From contig JAPFFF010000413.1 in the NCBI GenBank assembly GCA_039105265.1, forward strand, positions 1 through 23,255: a DNA stretch of 23,255 bases. Direction: 5' to 3'. Made by a program: the position numbers and the translations under genes. The notes below the pieces were generated by a model, which was given only the letters and a program-made list of their open reading frames with translations, ran no database searches and had not been told where the DNA came from. The stretch is from Tritrichomonas musculus. Its lineage: Eukaryota; Parabasalia; Tritrichomonadida; Tritrichomonadidae. This document shows positions 17,601-23,255 of the stretch, piece by piece. How positions within the stretch are numbered: position 1 is the first letter of the stretch; every line of letters starts with the position of its first letter.

Positions 17601-20528
17601 CTGCAGTTCTCGTTGCATCTGATTATTCAACTGCAGTTCTTGTTTCATCTTATTATTAAACTGCAGTTCTCGTTGAATCTTATTATTAAACTGCAGTTCT
17701 CGTTGAATCTGATGATTCAACTGCAGTTCTCGTTGCATCTGATGATTCAACTGCAGTTCTCGTTGAATCTGATGATTCAACTGCAGTTGTCGTTGAATCT
17801 GATGATTCAACTGCAGTTCTCGTTGCATCTGATTATTCAACTGCAGTTCTTGTTTCATCTTATTATTAAACTGCAGTTCTCGTTGAATCTTATTATTAAA
17901 CTGCAGTTCTCGTTGAATCTGATGATTCAACTGCAGTTCTCGTTGCATCTGATGATTCAACTGCAGTTCTCTTTGAATCTGATGATTCAACTGCAGTTCT
18001 CGTTGAATCTGATGATTCAACTGCAGTTGTCGTTGAATCTGATGATTCAACTGCAGTTCTCGTTGAATCTGATGATTCAACTGCAGTTCTCGTTGAATCT
18101 GATGATTCAACTGCAGTTCTCGTTGAATCTGATGATTCAACTGCAGTTCTCGTTGAATCTGATGATTCAACTGTAGTTCTCGTTGCATCTGATGATTCAA
18201 CTGCAGTTCTCGTTGCATCTGATGATTCAACTGCAGTTCTCGTTGAATCTGATGATTCAACTGCAGTTCTCGTTGAATCTGATGATTCAACTGCAGTTCT
18301 CGTTGAATCTGATGATTCAACTGCAGTTGTCGTTGCATCTGATGATTCAACTGCAGTTCTTGTTGCATCTTAATATTAAACGGCAGTTCTCGTTGCATTT
18401 GATGATTCAACTGCAGTTCTCGTTGAATCTGATGATTCAACTGCAGTTCTCGTTGAATCTGATGATTCAACTGCAGTTGTCGTTGCATCTGATGATTCAA
18501 CTGCAGTTCTCGTTGAATCTGATGATTCAACTGCAGTTCTCGTTGCATCTGATGATTCAACTGCAGTTCTCGTTGCATCTGATGATTCAACTGCAGTTCT
18601 TGTTTCATCTTATTATTAAACTGCAGTTCTCGTTGAATCTTATTATTAAACTGCAGTTCTCGTTGAATCTGATGATTCAACTGCAGTTCTCGTTGAATCT
18701 GATGATTCAACTGCAGTTCTCGTTGCATCTGATGATTCAACTGCAGTTCTCGTTGCATCTGATGATTCAACTGCAGTTCTCGTTGCATCTGATGATTCAA
18801 CTGCAGTTGTCGTTGCATCTGATGATTCAACTGCAGTTCTTGTTGAATCTGATGATTCAACTGCAGTTCTCGTTGCATCTGATGATTCAACTGCAGTTCT
18901 TGTTGCATCTTAATATTAAACGGCAGTTCTTGTTGCATCTGATGGTTCAACTGCAGTTCTCGTTGCATCTGATGATTCAACTGCAGTTCTCGTTGCATCT
19001 GATGATTCAACTGCAGTTCTTGTTGCATCTGATGATTCAACTGCAGTTCTTGTTTCATCTGATGATTCAACTGCAGTTCTCGTTGAATCTTATTATTAAA
19101 CTGCAGTTCTCGTTGCATCTGATGATTCAACTGCAGTTCTCGTTGCATCTGATGATTCAACTGCAGTTGTCGTTGCATCTGATGATTCAACTGCAGTTGT
19201 CGTTGCATCTGATGATTCAACTGCAGTTCTCGTTGAATCTGATGATTCAACTGCAGTTCTCGTTGAATCTGATGATTCAACTGCAGTTCTCGTTGAATCT
19301 GATGATTCAACTGCAGTTCTCGTTGCATCTGATGATTCAACTGCAGTTCTCGTTGCATCTGATGATTCAACTGCAGTTGTCGTTGAATCTGATGATTCAA
19401 CTGCAGTTCTCGTTGCATCTGATGATTCAACTGCAGTTGTCGTTGCATCTGATGATTCAACTGCAGTTCTCGTTGCATCTGATGATTCAACTGCAGTTCT
19501 CGTTGCATCTGATGATTCAACTGCAGTTCTCGTTGCATCTGATGATTCAACTGCAGTTCTTGTTTCATCTGATGATTCAACTGCAGTTCTCGTTGCATCT
19601 GATGATTCAACTGCAGTTCTCGTTGAATCTGATGATTCAACTGAAGTTCTCGTTGAATCTGATGATTCAACTGCAGTTCTCGTTGCATCTGATGATTCAA
19701 CTGCAGTTCTCGTTGAATCTGATGATTCAACTGCAGTTCTCGTTGCATCTGATGATTCAACTGCAGTTCTCGTTGCATCTGATGATTCAACTGCAGTTCT
19801 CGTTGCATCTGATTATTCAACTGCAGTTCTTGTTTCATCTTATTATTAAACTGCAGTTCTCGTTGAATCTTATTATTAAACTGCAGTTCTCGTTGAATCT
19901 GATGATTCAACTGCAGTTCTCGTTGCATCTGATGATTCAACTGCAGTTCTCGTTGAATCTGATGATTCAACTGCAGTTGTCGTTGAATCTGATGATTCAA
20001 CTGCAGTTCTCGTTGCATCTGATTATTCAACTGCAGTTCTTGTTTCATCTTATTATTAAACTGCAGTTCTCGTTGAATCTTATTATTAAACTGCAGTTCT
20101 CGTTGAATCTGATGATTCAACTGCAGTTCTCGTTGCATCTGATGATTCAACTGCAGTTCTCTTTGAATCTGATGATTCAACTGCAGTTCTCGTTGAATCT
20201 GATGATTCAACTGCAGTTGTCGTTGAATCTGATGATTCAACTGCAGTTCTCGTTGAATCTGATGATTCAACTGCAGTTCTCGTTGAATCTGATGATTCAA
20301 CTGCAGTTCTCGTTGAATCTGATGATTCAACTGCAGTTCTCGTTGAATCTGATGATTCAACTGTAGTTCTCGTTGCATCTGATGATTCAACTGCAGTTCT
20401 CGTTGCATCTGATGATTCAACTGCAGTTCTCGTTGCATCTGATGATTCAACTGCAGTTCTCGTTGAATCTGATGATTCAACTGCAGTTCTTGTTTCATCT
20501 TATTATTAAACTGCAGTTCTAGCTGCAT
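11601..20528 (-). CDS. Hypothetical giant Gln/Asn-rich decapeptide-repeat ORF, about 2975 codons
   Basis: This minus-strand ORF spans one full higher-order repeat between stops at 20529-20531 and 11601-11603. The ATG used here directly follows the upstream TAG, so it is a convention, not a demonstrated start. The product is about 297 tandem decapeptides (M/I)QRELQLNHQ. Embedded variants include QFNNK, KQEL (Gln to Lys), RQL or QEL (Glu/Arg to Gln) and PFNIK (four copies, about 16192, 16732, 18352 and 18892). Across this stretch the antiparallel + frame is stopped repeatedly by CTGTAG units, and the other two consensus-open frames by TTAATAATAA-type units, while this frame is not. No non-repeat N- or C-terminal domain, splice junction or regulatory element can be seen. 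Known parallels would be other low-complexity repeat proteins, but I cannot assign a family. The alternative is non-coding satellite DNA with a unit length divisible by three. Confidence 0.35.
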   Translation of the reverse strand: MQLELQFNNKMKQELQLNHQIQRELQLNHQMQRELQLNHQMQRELQLNHQMQRELQLNHQIQRELQLNHQIQRELQLNHQIQRELQLNHQIQRELQLNHQIQRQLQLNHQIQRELQLNHQIQRELQLNHQMQRELQLNHQIQRELQFNNKIQRELQFNNKMKQELQLNNQMQRELQLNHQIQRQLQLNHQIQRELQLNHQMQRELQLNHQIQRELQFNNKIQRELQFNNKMKQELQLNNQMQRELQLNHQMQRELQLNHQMQRELQLNHQIQRELQLNHQMQRELQLNHQIQRELQLNHQIQRELQLNHQMQRELQLNHQMKQELQLNHQMQRELQLNHQMQRELQLNHQMQRELQLNHQMQRQLQLNHQMQRELQLNHQIQRQLQLNHQMQRELQLNHQMQRELQLNHQIQRELQLNHQIQRELQLNHQIQRELQLNHQMQRQLQLNHQMQRQLQLNHQMQRELQLNHQMQRELQFNNKIQRELQLNHQMKQELQLNHQMQQELQLNHQMQRELQLNHQMQRELQLNHQMQQELPFNIKMQQELQLNHQMQRELQLNHQIQQELQLNHQMQRQLQLNHQMQRELQLNHQMQRELQLNHQMQRELQLNHQIQRELQLNHQIQRELQFNNKIQRELQFNNKMKQELQLNHQMQRELQLNHQMQRELQLNHQIQRELQLNHQMQRQLQLNHQIQRELQLNHQIQRELQLNHQMQRELPFNIKMQQELQLNHQMQRQLQLNHQIQRELQLNHQIQRELQLNHQIQRELQLNHQMQRELQLNHQMQRELQLNHQIQRELQLNHQIQRELQLNHQIQRELQLNHQIQRELQLNHQIQRQLQLNHQIQRELQLNHQIQRELQLNHQMQRELQLNHQIQRELQFNNKIQRELQFNNKMKQELQLNNQMQRELQLNHQIQRQLQLNHQIQRELQLNHQMQRELQLNHQIQRELQFNNKIQRELQFNNKMKQELQLNNQMQRELQLNHQMQRELQLNHQMQRELQLNHQIQRELQLNHQMQRELQLNHQMQQELQLNHQIQRELQLNHQMKQELQLNHQMQRELQLNHQMQRELQLNHQMQRELQLNHQMQRQLQLNHQMQRELQLNHQIQRQLQLNHQMQRELQLNHQMQRELQLNHQIQRELQLNHQIQRELQLNHQIQRELQLNHQMQRQLQLNHQMQRQLQLNHQMQRELQLNHQMQRELQFNNKIQRELQLNHQMKQELQLNHQMQQELQLNHQMQRELQLNHQMQRELQLNHQMQQELPFNIKMQQELQLNHQMQRELQLNHQIQRELQLNHQMQRQLQLNHQMQRELQLNHQMQRELQLNHQMQRELQLNHQIQRELQLNHQIQRELQFNNKIQRELQFNNKMKQELQLNHQMQRELQLNHQMQRELQLNHQIQRELQLNHQMQRQLQLNHQIQRELQLNHQIQRELQLNHQMQRELPFNIKMQQELQLNHQMQRELQLNHQIQRELQLNHQMQRELQLNHQMQRELQFNNKIQQELQFNHKIQRELQFNHKIQRELQFNNKIQQELQLNHQMQRELQLNHQIQRELQLNHQIQRQLQLNHQMQRELQLNHQMQRELQLNHQMQRELQFNNKIQRELQLNHQMQRELQLNHQIQRELQLNHQMQQELQLNHQIQRELQLNHQIQRELQLNHQIQRELQLNHQIQRELQLNHQIQRELQLNHQIQRELQLNHQMQRELQLNHQIQRELQLNHQMQRQLQLNHQMQRQLQLNHQIQRELQLNHQIQRELQLNHQIQRELQLNHQIQRELQLNHQIQRELQLNHQIQRELQLNHQMQRELQLNHQIQRELQLNHQMQRQLQLNHQMQRELQLNHQIQRELQLNHQMQRELQLNHQMQRELQFNNKMKQELQLNHQMQRELQLNHQMQRELQLNHQMQRQLQLNHQIQRELQLNHQMQRQLQLNHQMQRQLQLNHQMQRELQLNHQMQRELQFNNKIQRELQLNHQMKQELQLNHQMQQELQLNHQIQRELQLNHQIQRELQLNHQIQRELQLNHQIQRELQLNHQIQRELQLNHQIQRELQLNHQMQRELQLNHQIQRELQLNHQMQRQLQLNHQMQRQLQLNHQIQRELQLNHQMQRELQLNHQIQRELQLNHQMQQELQLNHQIQRELQLNHQIQRELQLNHQMQRELQLNHQMQRELQLNHQMQRELQFNHKIQRELQFNHKIQRELQFNNKIQQELQLNHQMQRELQLNHQIQRELQLNHQIQRELQLNHQMQRELQLNHQMQRELQLNHQMQRELQLNHQIQRELQLNHQMQRELQLNHQIQRELQLNHQMQRELQLNHQIQRELQLNHQMQRELQLNHQIQRELQLNHQMQRQLQLNHQIQRELQLNHQIQRELQLNHQIQRELQLNHQIQRELQLNHQIQRELQLNHQIQRELQLNHQMQRELQLNHQIQRELQLNHQMQRQLQLNHQMQRQLQLNHQIQRELQLNHQMQRELQLNHQMQRELQFNNKMKQELQLNHQMQRELQLNHQMQRELQLNHQMQRQLQLNHQMQRELQLNHQMQRELQFNNKMKQELQLNHQMQRQLQLNHQMQRELQLNHQMQRELQLNHQIQRELQLNHQIQRELQLNHQMQRELQLNHQMQRELQLNHQIQRELQLNHQIQRELQLNHQIQRELQLNHQIQRELQLNHQIQRELQLNHQIQRELQLNHQIQRELQLNHQMQRELQLNHQMQRELQFNNKMQQELQLNHQMQRELQLNHQMQRELQLNHQMQRELQLNHQIQRELQLNHQIQRELQLNHQMQRELQLNHQMQRELQLNHQIQRELQLNHQIQRELQLNHQIQRELQLNHQMQRELQLNHQIQRQLQLNHQIQRELQLNHQMQRELQLNHQMQRELQLNHQIQRELQLNHQMQRELQLNHQIQRELQLNHQIQRELQLNHQMQRELQLNHQMQRELQFNNKMQRELQLNHQMQRELQLNHQMQRELQLNHQMQRELQFNNKMKQELQLNHQMQREL
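16170..18240. repeat. About 2.16-kb module, first copy in repeat B
   Basis: This is the 9120-bp counterpart of 7050-9120. It differs from it only in the unit starting at 18022, which carries ttgtc here and tgtag at 8902. The other module copies (11092 and 20212) also have ttgtc, so the 8902 unit is the exception. Confidence 0.85.
18330..20430. repeat. About 2.19-kb module, second copy in repeat B
   Basis: This is the 9120-bp counterpart of 9210-11310, including the extra unit and the rare tgttgaatctg unit at about 18832. No difference from its counterpart was found on reading. Confidence 0.85.
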
Positions 20529-20720
20529 CTAAAGATTCAACTGCAGTTCTCGTTGCATCTGATGATTCAACTGCAGTTCTCGTTGCATCTGATGATTCAA
20601 CTGCAGTTCTTGTTTCATCTTATTATTAAACTGCAGTTCTTGCTGCATCTGATGATTCAACTGCAGTTCTCGTTGCATCTGATGATTCAACTGCAGTTCT
20701 CGTTGCATCTGATGATTCAA
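20529..20720 (-). other. 63-codon inter-stop segment of the same minus frame
   Basis: This segment lies in the same frame as its neighbours, bounded by the TAG at 20721-20723 and another at 20529-20531. It holds six decapeptide repeats, including one QFNNK variant, and ends in QLNL before the stop. It is an exact counterpart, 9120 bp away, of 11409-11600. It is not a gene in its own right: the first available start is a TTG inside the repeat. If the frame is or was coding, this is the stretch between two nonsense changes carried along by the higher-order duplication. Confidence 0.3.
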
Positions 20721-23255
20721 CTACAGTTCTCGTTGCATCTGATGATTCAACTGCAGTTCTTGTTTCATCTTATTATTAAACTGCAGTTCTCGCTGCATCT
20801 GATGATTCAACTGCAGTTCTCGTTGCATCTGATGATTCAACTGCAGTTCTCGTTGCATCTGATGATTCAACTGCAGTTCTCGTTGCATCTTATTATTAAA
20901 CTGCAGTTCTCGTTGCATCTGATGATTCAACTGCAGTTCTCGTTGCATCTGATGATTCAACTGCAGTTCTCGTTGAATCTGATGGTTCAACTGCAGTTCT
21001 CGTTGAATCTGATGATTCAACTGCAGTTCTCGTTGCATCTGATGATTCAACTGCAGTTCTCGTTGAATCTGATGATTCAACTGCAGTTCTCGTTGCATCT
21101 GATGATTCAACTGCAGTTCTCGTTGCATCTGATGATTCAACTGCAGTTCTCGTTGAATCTGATGGTTCAACTGCAGTTGTCGTTGAATCTGATGATTCAA
21201 CTGCAGTTCTCGTTGCATCTGATGATTCAACTGCAGTTCTCGTTGAATCTGATGATTCAACTGCAGTTCTCGTTGAATCTGATGATTCAACTGCAGTTCT
21301 CGTTGAATCTGATGATTCAACTGTAGTTCTCGTTGCATCTGATGATTCAACTGCAGTTCTCGTTGCATCTGATGATTCAACTGCAGTTCTCGTTGAATCT
21401 GATGATTCAACTGCAGTTCTCGTTGAATCTGATGATTCAACTGCAGTTCTCGCTGCATCTGATGATTCAACTGCAGTTCTCGTTGCATCTGATGATTCAA
21501 CTGCAGTTCTCGTTGCATCTGATGATTCAACTGCAGTTCTTGTTGCATCTTATTATTAAACTGCAGTTCTCGTTGCATCTGATGATTCAACTGCAGTTCT
21601 CGTTGCATCTGATGGTTCAACTGCAGTTCTCGTTGAATCTGATGATTCAACTGTAGTTCTCGTTGAATCTGATGATTCAACTGCAGTTCTCGTTGAATCT
21701 GATGGTTCAACTGCAGTTCTCGTTGAATCTGATGATTCAACTGCAGTTCTCGTTGAATCTGATGGTTCAACTGCAGTTCTCGTTGAATCTGATGGTTCAA
21801 CTGCAGTTCTCGTTGAATCTGATGATTCAACTGTAGTTCTCGTTGCATCTGATGATTCAACTGCAGTTCTCGTTGCATCTGATGATTCAACTGCAGTTCT
21901 CGTTGAATCTGATGATTCAACTGCAGTTCTCGTTGAATCTGATGATTCAACTGCAGTTCTCGTTGCATCTGATGATTCAACTGCAGTTCTCGTTGCATCT
22001 GATGATTCAACTGCAGTTGTCGTTGCATCTGATGATTCAACTGCAGTTCTTGTTTCATCTTATTATTAAACTGCAGTTCTCGTTGCATCTGATGATTCAA
22101 CTGCAGTTCTCGTTGCATCTGATGATTCAACTGCAGTTGTCGTTGCATCTGATGATTCAACTGCAGTTCTCGTTGCATCTGATGATTCAACTGCAGTTCT
22201 CGTTGCATCTGATGATTCAACTGCAGTTCTTGTTTCATCTTATTATTAAACTGCAGTTCTCGTTGCATCTGATGATTCAACTGCAGTTCTCGTTGCATCT
22301 GATGATTCAACTGCAGTTCTCGTTGAATCTGATGATTCAACTGCAGTTGTCGTTGCATCTGATGATTCAACTGCAGTTGTCGTTGCATCTGATGATTCAA
22401 CTGCAGTTCTCGTTGAATCTGATGATTCAACTGTAGTTCTCGTTGCATCTGATGATTCAACTGCAGTTCTCGTTGAATCTGATGATTCAACTGTAGTTCT
22501 CGTTGAATCTGATGATTCAACTGCAGTTCTCGTTGAATCTGATGATTCAACTGTAGTTCTCGTTGAATCTGATGGTTCAACTGCAGTTCTCGTTGAATCT
22601 GATGATTCAACTGCAGTTCTCGTTGAATCTGATGATTCAACTGCAGTTGTCGTTGCATCTGATGATTCAACTGCAGTTCTCGTTGAATCTGATGATTCAA
22701 CTGTAGTTCTCGTTGCATCTGATGATTCAACTGCAGTTCTCGTTGAATCTGATGATTCAACTGTAGTTCTCGTTGCATCTGATGATTCAACTGCAGTTCT
22801 CGTTGAATCTGATGATTCAACTGCAGTTCTCGTTGCATCTGATGATTCAACTGCAGTTCTCGTTGAATCTGATGATTCAACTGCAGTTCTCGTTGCATCT
22901 GATGATTCAACTGCAGTTCTCGTTGCATCTGATGATTCAACTGCAGTTCTCGTTGCATCTGATGATTCAACTGCAGTTCTCGTTGAATCTGATGATTCAA
23001 CTGCAGTTCTCGTTGAATCTGATGATTCAACTGCAGTTCTCGTTGCATCTGATGATTCAACTGCAGTTCTTGTTGAATCTTATTATTAAACTGCAGTTCT
23101 CGTTGAATCTTATGATTAAACTGCAGTTCTCGTTGAATCTTATGATTAAACTGCAGTTCTCGTTGCATCTGATGATTCAACTGCAGTTCTCGTTGCATCT
23201 GATGATTCAACTGCAGTTCTCGTTGCATCTGATGATTCAACTGCAGTTCTCGTTG
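20721..23255 (-). CDS. Hypothetical decapeptide-repeat protein, open frame entering from the right edge (5' partial)
   Basis: I do not recognise this protein. The minus-strand frame is open from the right window edge leftward to a TAG at 20721-20723, about 844 codons. It consists wholly of the 10-residue repeat MQRELQLNHQ, with Ile for Met in many copies, Gln for Glu at residue 4 or for Arg at residue 3 in some, and an interspersed variant in which QLNHQ becomes QFNNK. Composition is nearly limited to M, I, Q, R, E, L, N, H, K and F. About 40% is Gln+Asn, charges are balanced, and there is no Cys, signal peptide or membrane segment. Hydrophobic residues fall at 1, 5 and 7 of the decad, which is not a heptad coiled coil. 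No start can be chosen: Met recurs in many units and the frame continues past the edge. It may be a piece of a giant repetitive protein or simply open satellite DNA. Confidence 0.35.
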   Translation of the reverse strand, partial: QRELQLNHQMQRELQLNHQMQRELQLNHQMQRELQFNHKIQRELQFNHKIQRELQFNNKIQQELQLNHQMQRELQLNHQIQRELQLNHQIQRELQLNHQMQRELQLNHQMQRELQLNHQMQRELQLNHQIQRELQLNHQMQRELQLNHQIQRELQLNHQMQRELQLNHQIQRELQLNHQMQRELQLNHQIQRELQLNHQMQRQLQLNHQIQRELQLNHQIQRELQLNHQIQRELQLNHQIQRELQLNHQIQRELQLNHQIQRELQLNHQMQRELQLNHQIQRELQLNHQMQRQLQLNHQMQRQLQLNHQIQRELQLNHQMQRELQLNHQMQRELQFNNKMKQELQLNHQMQRELQLNHQMQRELQLNHQMQRQLQLNHQMQRELQLNHQMQRELQFNNKMKQELQLNHQMQRQLQLNHQMQRELQLNHQMQRELQLNHQIQRELQLNHQIQRELQLNHQMQRELQLNHQMQRELQLNHQIQRELQLNHQIQRELQLNHQIQRELQLNHQIQRELQLNHQIQRELQLNHQIQRELQLNHQIQRELQLNHQMQRELQLNHQMQRELQFNNKMQQELQLNHQMQRELQLNHQMQRELQLNHQMQRELQLNHQIQRELQLNHQIQRELQLNHQMQRELQLNHQMQRELQLNHQIQRELQLNHQIQRELQLNHQIQRELQLNHQMQRELQLNHQIQRQLQLNHQIQRELQLNHQMQRELQLNHQMQRELQLNHQIQRELQLNHQMQRELQLNHQIQRELQLNHQIQRELQLNHQMQRELQLNHQMQRELQFNNKMQRELQLNHQMQRELQLNHQMQRELQLNHQMQRELQFNNKMKQELQLNHQMQREL

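Larger units (their letters stand above)
1..23255. repeat. Tandem array of a 30-bp unit (satellite / coding-type minisatellite), about 775 units
   Basis: Every base belongs to a head-to-tail 30-bp repeat. Units start at 1 modulo 30 up to 6270, then after two short units (24 and 27 bp) at 6322 plus multiples of 30, ending with a 14-base partial unit at 23242. That is 209 + 2 + 564 units. Landmarks in the + strand unit are tgcag at 1-5, the only CpG at 10-11, atctgatg at 16-23 and attcaac at 24-30, so CTGCAG spans each unit junction. The commonest variation is position 15 (c or a, roughly half each). Others are position 3 c to t, 8 c to g, 10 c to t, 14 g to t, 24 a to g, and a linked change of 20, 23 and 27. 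No interruption by unique sequence or another element is seen, and neither array edge lies in the window. Confidence 0.98.
16170..23255. repeat. Higher-order repeat copy B, partial (7086 of 9120 bp)
   Basis: This is the second copy of the 9120-bp unit. It matches 7050-14135 almost exactly and is cut by the right edge of the window, so at least two adjacent copies exist. Near identity despite a unit that mutates and rearranges easily implies very recent duplication, ongoing homogenisation, or assembly duplication. Confidence 0.9.

Noticed and set aside
102-22436. Plus-strand ORFs of 100 to 860 codons (for example 102-1409, 6312-8906, 9063-11246, 16143-18176, 18183-20366) repeating MIQLQFSLHL
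   Set aside because: They are the reverse-complement register of the minus frame and exist because 30 is divisible by three. Almost all end at CTGTAG units, of which there are 54, so this frame is not maintained.
1-23255. Plus frame reading AVLVASDDST and minus frame reading VESSDATRTA, both stop-free in the consensus
   Set aside because: They lack ATG, GTG or TTG starts in the consensus and are cut by TAA in about 84 TTA-type units. Most unit variants are replacements in the plus frame, so nothing suggests selection.
1-23255. CRISPR array
   Set aside because: Repeats are directly abutting with no spacers, and neighbouring units vary only by point changes.
1-23255. Telomeric or known centromeric satellite
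   Set aside because: The unit does not match the TTAGGG or TTTAGGG type, and I recognise no named satellite. A centromeric role cannot be excluded but nothing in the sequence supports it.
1-23255. Third-codon-position bias as proof of coding
   Set aside because: Six rare variants are silent in the minus frame (3 c to t, 3 c to a, 11 g to t, 12 t to c, 18 c to t, 24 a to g), but about five are silent in the plus frame too. It does not separate the strands by itself.
1-23255. tRNA, rRNA, promoters, ribosome binding sites, terminators, transposon ends or target-site duplications
   Set aside because: None is distinguishable from the 30-bp repeat; any motif in one unit would occur hundreds of times.

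Overview
The whole window is one uninterrupted tandem array of a 30-bp unit. I count 775 units plus a 14-base partial unit at the right end. There is no flanking unique sequence, no RNA gene, no recognisable transposon and no promoter or terminator that stands apart from the repeat. The array runs off both ends. GC of the consensus unit is 13/30. Nothing identifies the organism. A multi-kilobase, hierarchically organised short-unit array with near-identical copies is most typical of a eukaryotic satellite or coding-minisatellite locus, but this is inference from repeat style only.

The array has several nested levels. (1) The 30-bp unit carries CTGCAG across each unit junction and a 20-bp inverted repeat in its second half. 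(2) Local duplications are present, such as a 7-unit (210-bp) pair at 8482-8901. (3) Modules of about 2.16-2.19 kb occur as 7050-9120 and 9210-11310, and again at 16170-18240 and 18330-20430; a 1.83-kb shift duplication relates 2881-3870 to 4711-5700. (4) A higher-order period of exactly 9120 bp (304 units) makes 7050-14135 match 16170-23255 almost base for base. The left third (about 481-7050) is a diverged relative of the same higher-order unit, with block gains and losses. One damaged spot (6271-6321) has two short units of 24 and 27 bp, which shifts the phase by 9 bp.

Four of the six reading frames are free of stops in the consensus unit, so long ORFs arise here automatically. Three of those frames are then broken dozens of times by variant units. 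Only the minus-strand frame encoding the decapeptide (M/I)QRELQLNHQ stays open: about 7,750 codons with five TAG codons that trace to two founding changes. Two mutation types that should be strand-symmetric (CTGCAG to CTGTAG or CTACAG, and CpG decay at unit positions 10-11) are strongly skewed toward the form that spares this frame. The best reading is therefore either a giant Gln/Asn-rich decapeptide-repeat gene or gene relic on the minus strand, or a non-coding satellite that resembles one by chance and amplification. I favour neither strongly. No start codon, splice site or non-repeat domain is visible, and I do not recognise the protein.
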